A stretch of 64,000 bases of DNA, taken from positions 2,322,501-2,386,500 of the forward strand of contig CP064988.1 in NCBI GenBank assembly GCA_016699855.1, given 5' to 3'. Positions within the stretch are counted from its first letter, which is position 1, and each line of letters opens with the position of its first letter. The translations under genes were made by a program, and so were the position numbers. The notes below the pieces were generated by a model. That model ran no database searches, had not been told where the DNA came from, and was given only the letters and a program-made list of their open reading frames with translations. This document shows positions 1 to 8,387 of the stretch, in pieces. Origin of the DNA: Rhodospirillales bacterium. Lineage in GTDB: Bacteria; Pseudomonadota; Alphaproteobacteria; Reyranellales; Reyranellaceae.

Positions 1-2
1 TG

Positions 3-1163
3 CCCGGCGCCTTCCTGGCCGCGATGCTGATCGGCGTGGTCAAGGCGTTCTGCATCGCCGCCGGCACGCAGACCTTCCTCGGCGTCGAGATCTCGTTCTC
101 GAAGCTGACGCTGGTGGTCGAGTTCCTCGTGATGGCGGCGGTGCTGGTGGCGCGGCCCTACGGTCTGCTCGGCCGCGCGCCGGCCGCCGCGCGCGCCGTC
201 GCCGAGGCCGCCGCGCAACCGGCGCCACCGGGCTGGAAAGCCTGGGCGCCGGCGCTGGCGGTGCTGGCGCTGGTGCCGCTGCTGGCCCCGGGCGACCGCT
301 ACCTGCTGGTGCTGCTGACCGACATCATCATCTTCGCGCTGTTCGCCGTCAGCCTGCACGTGATCATGGGACCGGCCGGCATGGTGTCGTTCGGCCACGC
401 CGCGTATTTCGGCATCGGCGCCTACGCCGCCGCGCTGCTGCTCAAGCGCGCAGCCCTGCCGATGGAGATCGCGCTGCTGCTCGCGCCGCTGGCGTCGGGA
501 GCGTTCGCGCTGCTGTTCGGCTGGTTCTGCGTGCGGCTGTCCGGCGTCTACCTCGCGATGCTGACCTTGGCGTTCGCGCAGATCGCGTGGTCGGTCATCT
601 TCCAGTGGGACGCGTTCACCGGCGGCAGCAACGGGCTGACCGGCGTCTGGCCCTCGGGTTGGCTGTCCTCCAAGAGCGCCTACTACTGGCTGACCTTGGC
701 GCTGTGCGCCGCCGGGATCGCGTTCCTGTGGCGGGCGCTGGTGTCGCCGTTCGGCTACGCGCTGCGCGCCGGACGCGACTCGCCGCTGCGCGCCGAGGCC
801 ATCGGCATCGACCTGCGGCGCCAGCAATGGTTCGCCTTCGCGCTGGTCGGCGCCTTCGCCGGCCTCGCCGGTGCGTTGTCGGCCTTCTCCAAGGGGAGCA
901 TCTCGCCGGAGGCCGCCGGCATCGCGCTGTCGACCGACGCGCTGGTCATGGTGCTGCTCGGCGGCGTCGAGACCGTGACCGGTCCGATCGCCGGCGCCGC
1001 GGTGTTCACCTGGCTGAAGGACGAGCTGGCGCGGCGCACCGAGTTCTGGCGCGCCATGCTCGGCTTCGTGATCCTGGCGCTGGTGCTCGCCTTCCCGCAG
1101 GGCGTCTCCGGCGGCGCGGCCCTGCTGTGGCGGCGCTGGCGCGAACGCGGAGCGGCGGCATGA
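3..1163 (+). CDS. Fused LivH-LivM branched-chain ABC transporter permease (5' partial)
   Basis: Two inner-membrane permease subunits of a high-affinity branched-chain amino-acid (HAAT) ABC transporter appear fused in one chain. The frame is open from the window edge, so the start lies upstream. The first 55 or so visible residues, ending in an RPYGLLG motif, look like the C-terminal end of LivH. A hydrophilic Ala/Pro linker follows, then a complete LivM domain with about eight membrane segments and the family motifs GPAGMVSFGHAAYFGIGAYA and IGIDLRRQQWFAF. Separate LivH and LivM proteins are about 300 and 320-360 residues. LivG and LivF follow downstream, separated by a fold-back repeat. Substrate cannot be read; the neighbouring HyuA/HyuB suggest a hydantoin-like or amide compound. 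Confidence 0.85.
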   Translation, partial: PGAFLAAMLIGVVKAFCIAAGTQTFLGVEISFSKLTLVVEFLVMAAVLVARPYGLLGRAPAAARAVAEAAAQPAPPGWKAWAPALAVLALVPLLAPGDRYLLVLLTDIIIFALFAVSLHVIMGPAGMVSFGHAAYFGIGAYAAALLLKRAALPMEIALLLAPLASGAFALLFGWFCVRLSGVYLAMLTLAFAQIAWSVIFQWDAFTGGSNGLTGVWPSGWLSSKSAYYWLTLALCAAGIAFLWRALVSPFGYALRAGRDSPLRAEAIGIDLRRQQWFAFALVGAFAGLAGALSAFSKGSISPEAAGIALSTDALVMVLLGGVETVTGPIAGAAVFTWLKDELARRTEFWRAMLGFVILALVLAFPQGVSGGAALLWRRWRERGAAA

Positions 1164-1197
1164 CGGCGGTGCGCTTCACTCCCAAATCGTTTCATAC

Positions 1198-1341
1198 TCC
1201 CTCCCCCCTTGTGGGGGAGGGTCGGGGAGGGGGGTGCCGCACACGAAGTGCCTCGGCTGAACTCTTCCGTCCGTCCGTGCGTCTCAGACAGGGCACCCTG
1301 TGCGAAGGACCCCCTCCCGACCCCCCCCCAAGGGGGAGGGA
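1198..1341. repeat. Fold-back repeat element inside the liv operon
   Basis: Imperfect inverted arms of about 33 bases (roughly 1199-1231 and 1310-1340), rich in GGGGGAGGG and CCCTCCCCC, flank a non-coding core. It has the layout of the other fold-back elements in this window and separates the permease gene from livG, where Liv operons usually have no gap. Confidence 0.6.
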
Positions 1342-1376
1342 AGAAAGCGCGGCGGTTATACGCCAGAGGGAGCGTC

Positions 1377-2165
1377 ATGACCGCCACCCCCGTCCTCGAC
1401 GTGCGTGGACTGTCGAAGGCGTTCGGCGGCGTGCGCGCGGTCGACGGCGTCGATTTCGCGGTGTCGGCCGGCGAGCTGCTGGCGCTGATCGGCCCCAACG
1501 GCGCGGGCAAATCGACCTGCTTCAACATGATCAACGGCCAGCTCCCGGCCGATTCCGGCAGCGCGCGCTTCCTCGGCCGCGACATCCTCGGGCTGCGGCC
1601 GCGCGACATCTGGCGGCTGGGCGTCGGTCGCACGTTCCAGATCACCGCCACCTTCGTGTCGATGACGGTGCGCGAGAACGTGCAGATGGCGCTGATCTCG
1701 CATCACGGCCGGACGCTGTCGCCGTTCGCGCGCGCCTCGGCGCTGCACGTCGCGGCGGCGGACGCGCTGCTCGAGCGCGTCGGCATGCGCGACCAGGGCG
1801 GCCGCGTCTGCGGCGTGCTGGCCTACGGCGACCTCAAGCGCGTCGAGCTGGCCGTCGCGCTGGCCAACGATCCCAAGCTGCTGCTGATGGACGAGCCGAC
1901 CGCGGGCATGGCGCCGAAGGAGCGCGTCGAGCTGATGGCGCTGACGGCGCGGCTGGCCAAGGAGCGCGGAATCGCCGTGTTGTTCACCGAGCACGACATG
2001 GACGTCGTCTTCGCCCACGCCGACCGGGTCATCGTGCTCGACCACGGCCGGCTGATCGCCGAGGGCGCGCCGGCCGAGGTGCGCGCCGATCCCGGCGTGC
2101 GCGCCGTCTATCTCGGCACCGGCGCGACCTACGGGCACGGCGCGGTGGAGACGCCGGCATGCTGA
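1377..2165 (+). CDS. livG: LivG-type branched-chain ABC transporter ATP-binding protein
   Basis: Cytoplasmic ATPase of the HAAT transporter, 262 residues, the usual LivG size. Walker A GPNGAGKST lies near residue 39, the ABC signature is the divergent LAYGDLKRVELA form typical of LivG, Walker B is LLLMDEP, and the switch histidine is in FTEHDMDVVF. The frame is open further upstream, but the start at 1377 has a purine-rich site (AGAGGGAG) at the right distance, and the upstream extension is repeat-derived. The stop overlaps the livF start (ATGCTGA), so the two ATPases are translationally coupled. Confidence 0.92.
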   Translation: MTATPVLDVRGLSKAFGGVRAVDGVDFAVSAGELLALIGPNGAGKSTCFNMINGQLPADSGSARFLGRDILGLRPRDIWRLGVGRTFQITATFVSMTVRENVQMALISHHGRTLSPFARASALHVAAADALLERVGMRDQGGRVCGVLAYGDLKRVELAVALANDPKLLLMDEPTAGMAPKERVELMALTARLAKERGIAVLFTEHDMDVVFAHADRVIVLDHGRLIAEGAPAEVRADPGVRAVYLGTGATYGHGAVETPAC

Positions 2166-2860
2166 GCGTCGCCGGCCTGCACGCCTACTACGGCCGCGCG
2201 CACATCCTCGCCGACATGGCGCTGGAGGCGCGCGCCGGCGAGGTGCTGGCGCTGCTGGGACGCAACGGCGCCGGCAAGTCGACGACGATGAAGGCGGTCA
2301 TGGGCCTGGTGCCGCCGGCGCGCGGCGAGGTGCGGTTCGACGGCGCGCGCATCGACGGTCTGCAGCCGTTCCGCATCGCCCGGCTCGGGCTCGGCTTCGT
2401 GCCGGAGGACCGGCGCGTGTTCACCGACCTGTCGGTGATGGAGAACCTCGAGGTCGGCCGGCAGCCGCCGCGCGACGGCGCGCCATCGTGGACGCCGGAC
2501 AAGCTGTTCGCGCTGTTCCCCAATCTCGGACGCATGCGCGACCGCCCCGGCGGACGCATGTCCGGCGGCGAGCAGCAGATGCTGACCATCGCGCGCACCT
2601 TGATGGGCAATCCGAAATGCGTGCTGCTCGACGAGCCGTCGGAGGGGCTGGCGCCGCTGATCGTCGAGCAGATGGCCGGCGCCATCCGGGCGCTGAAATC
2701 GGAGGGTCTGTGCGTGGTACTGTCGGAACAGAACCTGCATTTCTCGTCGCTGGTGGCCGACCGCGCCGTCATCGTCGAGAAGGGCCGCGCGCGGTTCGCC
2801 GGCACCATGGACGAGCTGCGCGCCGACCCGGCGGCGCGCGAACAGTACCTGAGCGTGTGA
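2159..2860 (+). CDS. livF: LivF-type branched-chain ABC transporter ATP-binding protein
   Basis: Second ATPase of the HAAT transporter, 233 residues, normal for LivF. It has Walker A GRNGAGKST, the signature MSGGEQQMLTIARTL, Walker B CVLLDEPSEGLAP and the LSEQN switch region. The start overlaps the livG stop. No substrate-binding protein of this system lies in the window, so it is either upstream of the window or encoded elsewhere. Confidence 0.93.
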   Translation: MLSVAGLHAYYGRAHILADMALEARAGEVLALLGRNGAGKSTTMKAVMGLVPPARGEVRFDGARIDGLQPFRIARLGLGFVPEDRRVFTDLSVMENLEVGRQPPRDGAPSWTPDKLFALFPNLGRMRDRPGGRMSGGEQQMLTIARTLMGNPKCVLLDEPSEGLAPLIVEQMAGAIRALKSEGLCVVLSEQNLHFSSLVADRAVIVEKGRARFAGTMDELRADPAAREQYLSV

Positions 2861-2956
2861 GGACGATGGGACGGCTCCGAACATCTCCCGCGGCGCGACG
2901 CGCCTCGAGCGCCGCCGTGCGCACACCGGCGATGGCGGCGCGTGGACGACGCGAAG

Positions 2957-3078
2957 CCCCCTCACCTGGCCTCTCCCGCGGTGGGGAAGAGGAACATGAG
3001 CGTGAGAGCGTGGATTCCGCCGCTCGCCTCCAGCCTCTTTCTCCTCTCCCTCATCGGGGGAGAGGTCGGGTGAGGAGG
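2957..3078. repeat. Fold-back repeat element between livF and hyuA
   Basis: Inverted ends CCTCACC (2960-2966) and GGTGAGG (3069-3075) enclose CTCTCCC/GGGGAGAGG arms. The inner stretch around 2990-3020 is the reverse complement of part of the element at 9295-9552. Apart from this element, the 313-base gap 2861-3173 shows no further gene, and no clear promoter could be picked out. Confidence 0.6.
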
Positions 3079-3173
3079 CGCCGGCCGCCGCTCCGCGCCT
3101 CCGCGGGAGACGGTGCTCCGCAGCGGCGGATCAGGGGCGTCTTCGACGCGTCCGCCGCGATGATGGACGCGCC

Positions 3174-5222
3174 ATGACCGGCCCCACCTCCACCGTCGTC
3201 GGCATCGATGTCGGCGGCACCTTCACCGACCTGGTCGCCATGGATCCGGCGACGGGCAAGGTGTCGCTGGCCAAGGTGCCGACCACGACCGACAACCAGG
3301 CCTTCGGCTTCGTGGCCGCGCTCGACGCCGCGGGTCTCGACGTCGCGGCGCTGGCGTCGATCGTGCACGGCACCACGACGACGACCAACGCGTTGCTCGA
3401 GCGCAAGATCGCCCGCGTCGGCCTGATCACCACCCGGGGGTTCCGCGACGTGCTCGAGCTGGGGCGGCGCACCCGGCCCAACTCGTATGGATTGACCGGC
3501 TCGTTCGAGCCGTTGATCCCGCGCGAGTTGCGGCTGGAGGTGCCGGAGCGCATGGACGCCGAGGGCGGCGTGGTGACGCCGCTCGACGAGGACGCCGTGC
3601 GCGGCGCGGTCGCGACGCTCACGGACGCCGGCTGCGACGCGCTCGTCATCCACTTCCTGCACAGCTACATCAATCCGGCGCACGAGCGGCGCGCCGAGGA
3701 GATCGCGCGCGCGTCGTGGCCCAACGCCTACGTCACCGCCGGCCACCGCGTCGTCTCGGAGTACCGCGAGTACGAGCGCGGCACGACGGCCAGCGTCAAC
3801 GCCGCCATCCAGCCGATCCTCGACCGCTACGTCGCACGCCTGCTCGGCGAGCTGTCCAGCCGCGGCTTCAGCCGCGAGCTGCTGGTGATGCAGGGCAATG
3901 GCGGCACGGTCGCGGCGCGCCTGGTCGCGGAGTCGGCGGTCAACACCGTGATGTCCGGGCCGGCGTCGGGCGTCATGGCCGCCGCCTACACCGGCCGCGC
4001 CTGCGGCCAGCCCAACCTGATCACCTACGACATGGGCGGCACGTCCACGGACGTCGGGCTTATCAAGGACGGCGTGCCGCAGGTGTCGAGCGAGCTCGAC
4101 CTCGAGTACGGCATCCCGATCCACGTGCCGATGGTCGACGTGCACACCATCGGCGCCGGCGGCGGCTCGATCGCGCATGTCGATCCGTCGGGCATGCTGC
4201 GCGTCGGACCGCGCAGCGCCGGCGCCACGCCGGGGCCGATCTGCTACGGCCGCGGCGGCACGGCGCCGACCATCACCGACGCCAACCTGGCGCTGGGCCG
4301 GCTCGATCCGGCGCGGCTGCTGTCGGTCGCCGAGCCGGTGTCGCTCGACCACGTGCGCGCGCGCATCGAGGCCGAGGCCGGCCGGCCGCTCGGTCTCGGC
4401 TGGGCCGACGCGGCCGCCGCCATCCTGCGCATCGCCAACGACCGCATGGCCGGCGCCATCCGGCTGGTGTCGCTGGCGCGCGGCCACGATCCGCGCGACT
4501 TCGCGCTGTTCGCGTTCGGCGGCGCGGGTCCCCTTCACGCCGGCGCGCTGGCGCGCGAGCTCGGCATCCCCAAGGTGCTGATCCCGGCGCGGCCGGGCCT
4601 GACCAACGCGCTGGGCTGCGTCGTGGCCGATGTGCGCCACGATTTCGTGCGCACCGTGAACACGCCGCTGCCGGCGCTCGAGCCCGCGACCGTGCGCGCG
4701 ATCCTGTCGGCGCAGATCGCCGAGGGCGAGGCGCTGCTGGGGCGCGAAGGCGTCGCGATCGAGGGCGTGACGCGGCTGCATTTCGCCGACATGCAGTTCC
4801 AGGGTCAGAGCCATATGCTGACCGTGCCGCTGCCGGAGATCGGCGTCGACGTCGAGGCGCTGCGCGCCGCCTTCGAGGCGGCCTACTGGACGCGCTTCGG
4901 GGTCGAGCTGCCCGAGATCCGCGCCGTGCTGGTGAACCTGCACACCGCCATCATCGGCCGCCGCCCGCGCGTCGACCTCGCGGCGCTGGCGGCCGGCGAC
5001 AAGGCCGCCGATCTCGCGGGCGCGCTGGCCGGACGCCGCCCGGTGTGGTTCGCGCAAGGTGGATGGATCGACACGCCGGTCTATCTGCGCGACCGTCTGC
5101 CGGCCGATTCCCGCTTCGAAGGCCCGGCGATCGTGCAGCAGTTGGACTGCACCACCGTGGTCGAACCCGGCGACCGCGTCTCGGTCGACGCCATCGGCGA
5201 TCTCGTGATGGAGGTGTCGTGA
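3174..5222 (+). CDS. hyuA: Hydantoinase/oxoprolinase subunit A (HyuA family)
   Basis: Large subunit of an ATP-dependent N-methylhydantoinase/5-oxoprolinase-type enzyme, which opens cyclic amide substrates with ATP hydrolysis in the cytoplasm. The 682 residues fit the family. The N-terminal Hydant_A_N motif GIDVGGTFTDLVAMD is at residues 9-23; the actin-like ATPase motifs YDMGGTSTDVGL and FAFGGAGPLHAGALA follow, with HGTTTTTNALLE between. The start has no strong ribosome-binding site, but the N-terminus matches the family. Its stop overlaps the hyuB start by one base, the normal HyuA-HyuB pairing. The exact substrate (hydantoin, oxoproline or acetophenone-like) cannot be told from sequence. 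Confidence 0.92.
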   Translation: MTGPTSTVVGIDVGGTFTDLVAMDPATGKVSLAKVPTTTDNQAFGFVAALDAAGLDVAALASIVHGTTTTTNALLERKIARVGLITTRGFRDVLELGRRTRPNSYGLTGSFEPLIPRELRLEVPERMDAEGGVVTPLDEDAVRGAVATLTDAGCDALVIHFLHSYINPAHERRAEEIARASWPNAYVTAGHRVVSEYREYERGTTASVNAAIQPILDRYVARLLGELSSRGFSRELLVMQGNGGTVAARLVAESAVNTVMSGPASGVMAAAYTGRACGQPNLITYDMGGTSTDVGLIKDGVPQVSSELDLEYGIPIHVPMVDVHTIGAGGGSIAHVDPSGMLRVGPRSAGATPGPICYGRGGTAPTITDANLALGRLDPARLLSVAEPVSLDHVRARIEAEAGRPLGLGWADAAAAILRIANDRMAGAIRLVSLARGHDPRDFALFAFGGAGPLHAGALARELGIPKVLIPARPGLTNALGCVVADVRHDFVRTVNTPLPALEPATVRAILSAQIAEGEALLGREGVAIEGVTRLHFADMQFQGQSHMLTVPLPEIGVDVEALRAAFEAAYWTRFGVELPEIRAVLVNLHTAIIGRRPRVDLAALAAGDKAADLAGALAGRRPVWFAQGGWIDTPVYLRDRLPADSRFEGPAIVQQLDCTTVVEPGDRVSVDAIGDLVMEVS

Positions 5223-6952
5223 TGCCCGATACGGCCGCCGTTCCCGTCCGCGTCGACGCCGGCGCGTTCGATCCCGTCACGCTCGCCGTGATCCAGAACG
5301 GCCTCAACCAGGTCTGCAACGAGATGGACCTCGCCTTCGTGCGCGCCGCCTTCTCGCCGGTGATCTCCGAGGGCATGGACCGCTCCGACGGCATCTACGA
5401 CGCGGTCGACGGCTCGCTGATCGCGCAGGGCGAGCTGGGCCTGCCGGTGTTCGTCGGCACGATGCAGTTCTCCACGCAGGCGGTGATCGAGCGCGTGCGC
5501 ACGCACTACGACGGCGCGGTCGAGCCCGGCGACGTGTTCATCGTCAACGATCCCTATCTCGGCGGCACGCATCTGATGGACGTGCGCTTCGTGAAGCCGT
5601 TTTTCTATCGAGGCGCGTTGTTCGCGTGGCTCGCGAACACCGGCCACTGGCCGGATATCGGCGGCATGGTGCCCGGCGGCTTCTCGGCCAGCGCGACGGA
5701 GGTGGAGCAGGAGGGCCTGCGCCTGCCGCCGATCAAGTTCTTCAAGAAGGGCGTGATGGACCGCGAGATCCTCGCGATCCTGATGAGCAACATGCGCATC
5801 GCCGACCAGCGCATCGGCGACATCAAGGCGCAGGCCGCCGCCCTCGACACCGGCGAACGCCGCCTGACGGAGCTGATCGACAGGTACGGCGCCGACACGG
5901 TGCGCGCCGCCATCGCCGAGCTGCGCGTGAGGGCCTCGCGCCAGATGCGCGCCCGCATCGCCACCATCCCCGACGGCGTCTACGAGGGACGCTCGACGGT
6001 CGATTCCGACGGCGTGGTCGACGAGCCGCTGACCATCCGCATGCGGATCGAGAAGCGCGGCGAGACGCTGAGATTCGACATGACCGGCTCGAGCCCGCCC
6101 TGCCGCGGGCCGATGAACAGCGTCATCGCCACGACCAAGTCGTCGATCTACCTGGCCATCAAGCACGTGTTCCCCGACGTGCCGATCAACGCCGGCACCT
6201 TCGAGCCGCTGGAGATCGTCGAGCCCGAGGGCACGTTCCTCTACGCGCGCTATCCGCGTCCGGTGTCGGGCTGCGCCGCCGAGGTCAGCCAGCGCATCGC
6301 CGAGGCGGTGTTCGCGGCGCTGACGCACGCCATCCCCGATCGGCTGTTCGCGGCGCCCGCCGGCACGTCGGGCAATCTCGGCATCGGCGGCTACGATCCC
6401 GCGCGCCAGCGGCCCTACGTGATGTACCTTTTCACCGGCGGCGGCTACGGCGGCTCGTTCGAGGGCGACGGGCTCAGCAACGGATGCTCCACCATCGGCA
6501 TCTCCAAGATGCAGCCGGTCGAGGTGATGGAGCAGTACTACCCCATCCTGTTCGACGAGTTCGCGCTGGCCGAGGGCTCCGGCGGCGCCGGCAGGCACCG
6601 CGGCGGCATGGGCATCCGCTACGCCATCCGCATCCGCCGCGGCACGGCGCGGGTGTCGATGGTGATGGACCACGGCCGCGTCGGCCCGCAGGGCGCGCTG
6701 GGCGGCGGCGACGGCGGCGTCAACACGGTGCGCGTCGACCACGGCGGCGTCAGCTACGTGCCGCCGCATCTGTCGAAGGACCAGGACATCGAGGTCGGGC
6801 CGGGCGACGTCGTGCGCGTCAGCACGCCCGGCGGCGGCGGCTACGGCGACCCGCGCGAGCGGGACCCGGCGCTGATCGCGCGCGACCTGCGGCGGGGCTA
6901 CTACACCCCGGCGCAGGCGGCGGCGCTGTTCGGCCCCGACGCGGCGCGGTAG
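5222..6952 (+). CDS. hyuB: Hydantoinase/oxoprolinase subunit B (HyuB family)
   Basis: Partner subunit of HyuA, 576 residues, the expected size for Hydantoinase_B. Family motifs are visible: FSPVISEGMDRSDGIYD near residue 40, IVNDPYLGGTHLMDVRF near 110, GSGGAGRHRGGMGIRY near 455, and the C-terminal GGGGYGDPRERDP followed by RDLRRGYYT. The start overlaps the hyuA stop. The last 40 residues are echoed in a small downstream reading frame (7277-7474), a broken second copy. Confidence 0.93.
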   Translation: MPDTAAVPVRVDAGAFDPVTLAVIQNGLNQVCNEMDLAFVRAAFSPVISEGMDRSDGIYDAVDGSLIAQGELGLPVFVGTMQFSTQAVIERVRTHYDGAVEPGDVFIVNDPYLGGTHLMDVRFVKPFFYRGALFAWLANTGHWPDIGGMVPGGFSASATEVEQEGLRLPPIKFFKKGVMDREILAILMSNMRIADQRIGDIKAQAAALDTGERRLTELIDRYGADTVRAAIAELRVRASRQMRARIATIPDGVYEGRSTVDSDGVVDEPLTIRMRIEKRGETLRFDMTGSSPPCRGPMNSVIATTKSSIYLAIKHVFPDVPINAGTFEPLEIVEPEGTFLYARYPRPVSGCAAEVSQRIAEAVFAALTHAIPDRLFAAPAGTSGNLGIGGYDPARQRPYVMYLFTGGGYGGSFEGDGLSNGCSTIGISKMQPVEVMEQYYPILFDEFALAEGSGGAGRHRGGMGIRYAIRIRRGTARVSMVMDHGRVGPQGALGGGDGGVNTVRVDHGGVSYVPPHLSKDQDIEVGPGDVVRVSTPGGGGYGDPRERDPALIARDLRRGYYTPAQAAALFGPDAAR

Positions 6953-7118
6953 TTCCGCCGTCCCCGCACCGACCTCCCGGGATACAGCAGGAGCCGCGCG
7001 GTGGCGTTCGCCGCGCGGTCATTTTCACGCCTCTCGCAAACTCGCCCGCCGGATTTGAAGGTCCCGTATTTCAAGCAACGGATCGATTTCGTGCGCACAG
7101 GGATCGCGCCGATTCGGG

Positions 7119-7153
7119 TTTTGTATATTGTATTTTGTATACAATATACAAAA
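7119..7153. promoter_or_regulatory. AT-rich nested palindrome, probable GntR/FCD-type operator
   Basis: Perfect 14-base arms TTTTGTATATTGTA (7119-7132) and TACAATATACAAAA (7140-7153) flank a 7-base loop. A second palindrome, TTGTATACAA (7135-7144), is nested in it and fits the TNGT-N(0-3)-ACNA site known for FCD-subfamily GntR regulators. It is a sharp AT-rich island in GC-rich DNA. It sits in the 324-base gap 6953-7276, after hyuB and about 125 bases before the next frame. Nothing else was seen in that gap. Confidence 0.55.
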
Positions 7154-7276
7154 CGGCTGATTTAACGCCCGAATCCGGCCGGTCGACGCTGTTCCGTAAG
7201 GAAAATTCCGATCTCAGGGCGTGACGCGGCACCTTCGATTCGTCACGCTCAAGGGGGCCGCTTAACCTGCCGAACG

Positions 7277-7474
7277 ATGAGGACACAACGTCAGCCCCGG
7301 CGCGCCGTTCGCGTCATCTTGCTCGGCGGCGGCTACGATGACGAGTACGAGCGCGAGCCGGCGCCGCTCGTGCGCGACCTGCGGCGGACGTACTACACCG
7401 AGGCGCGGATGGTGGCGCTGATCGGCGCCAGTACCCTCGCGCCAGAACCGACGGCTGAGGACCCTCAACGATGA
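7277..7474 (+). pseudogene. Decayed 3' fragment of a second hyuB gene
   Basis: The 65-residue frame aligns without gaps worth noting to the HyuB C-terminus: VRV, GGGY, ER-E-PA, RDLRR, YYT and AL-G are kept at matching spacing. Only about 40 residues of homology remain, so this cannot be a working subunit. It is a remnant of a duplicated hyuAB locus. Its stop overlaps the start of the next gene (ATGA), so it might still be translated as a leader. Confidence 0.6.
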
Positions 7475-8361
7475 ACGACGTTCCGCCCGCCGACACCAAG
7501 CCTTCGAAGTTCTTCGGTGGATCGACGTTGCCGAATCCGGTGCACGTGCCCACGGATGTAAGAAAGTATCTCGCACAGGCGCACCATTGGAAGGTCGGCT
7601 TCTCGGCTTGCGAACTCGCGACCAGCTGGGTCGGCGCCGGCGACATTCCGACACCGGTACGGCAAGTGCTCGACAGCGCGCCGGAGTGGCAGGGCGCCGC
7701 ATTCATCGAGGGCAATTTTGAGAAGCAGGTCGACCTGAGGACGCCCGGTCGTCCAAGCCAGACGGATCTCATGGTCACCATGCGCTTGGCTTCGGGAGCC
7801 GGAATCCTCGCAGTCGAAGGGAAGGTCGACGAGTCTTTCGGCCCCTTCGTGCGCGAATTGCCGGACACCACGGGCTACGGCGTTCGGACCGCCCATCTTC
7901 AACGCCTTCTTGGCGTCACGCCGACCGACGCTGGCGGACTGCGATATCAGCTCTTCCACCGGACCGCGTCGGCGCTGTTCGAGGCCGAGCGCTATGCGGC
8001 GAACCATGCGGTGATGCTGGTGCATTCGTTCAGCAAATCGGACTCGTCGTTGCCCGATTTCGTCACATTCGCGACCGCAATCGGAATGGTCGGCGCCGGA
8101 AAGGGCCGGCTGTCCGAACCCAGAATCTTCGCCGGAGCGCCGTCGGTGAGCTTGCGGATGGGGTGGGTCGCCCGATCGTCCGTCGGCGCGATCAGACGAC
8201 ATGAGCTGAGTCCGGAAGCCCGCAGTGGCATGGCGATAGCGACGGTGATCGGCGCGCCGCCGCACCCCGCTGTGGAACGCCGTCCTCGCCCACTGCCGCC
8301 ATCCCGGACATCGCGAGGGATCCAGGAGCGTCGCCTGGATCCCTCGCTCCGCTCGGAATGA
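7471..8361 (+). CDS. Predicted PD-(D/E)XK-fold protein (DUF6946-like), 3' end altered
   Basis: A 296-residue cytoplasmic protein of unknown role. From memory it resembles the DUF6946 group; this needs a profile search. A central QTDLMV ... ILAVEGKVDE stretch (about residues 91-117) has the D-x(n)-E-x-K spacing of PD-(D/E)XK nuclease folds, followed by RYQLFHRTASALFEA and MLVHSFS. Family-like sequence stops near residue 233 (GWVA). The last 60 or so residues are Arg/Pro-rich and the final 20 come from a genomic hairpin repeat, so the natural stop was probably lost or shifted. The start overlaps the stop of the small hyuB remnant. Confidence 0.6.
   Translation: MNDVPPADTKPSKFFGGSTLPNPVHVPTDVRKYLAQAHHWKVGFSACELATSWVGAGDIPTPVRQVLDSAPEWQGAAFIEGNFEKQVDLRTPGRPSQTDLMVTMRLASGAGILAVEGKVDESFGPFVRELPDTTGYGVRTAHLQRLLGVTPTDAGGLRYQLFHRTASALFEAERYAANHAVMLVHSFSKSDSSLPDFVTFATAIGMVGAGKGRLSEPRIFAGAPSVSLRMGWVARSSVGAIRRHELSPEARSGMAIATVIGAPPHPAVERRPRPLPPSRTSRGIQERRLDPSLRSE
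8314..8346. repeat. Hairpin repeat (CGAGGGATCCAGG palindrome)
   Basis: Perfect 13-base arms at 8314-8326 and 8334-8346 with a 7-base loop, followed by GCTCCGCTCGGAATGACA. The GAGGGATC-GATCCCTC core followed by a GGGATGAC/GGAATGAC tail is shared with 14751-14815. It lies inside the 3' end of the upstream frame and may act as a terminator for convergent transcription with ribH. Confidence 0.6.
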
Positions 8362-8387
8362 CAGCGTTGGCGGCGGACTCCGCCGCC

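Noticed and set aside
3716..5221. Long plus-strand frame overlapping hyuA in another frame
   Set aside because: Only its 3' part, from 5222, is the real hyuB; the rest is Arg/Gly-rich shadow of hyuA.
7262..7871. Minus-strand frames opposite the hyuB remnant and DUF6946-like gene
   Set aside because: No family features or ribosome-binding sites; the plus-strand frames carry recognisable homology.
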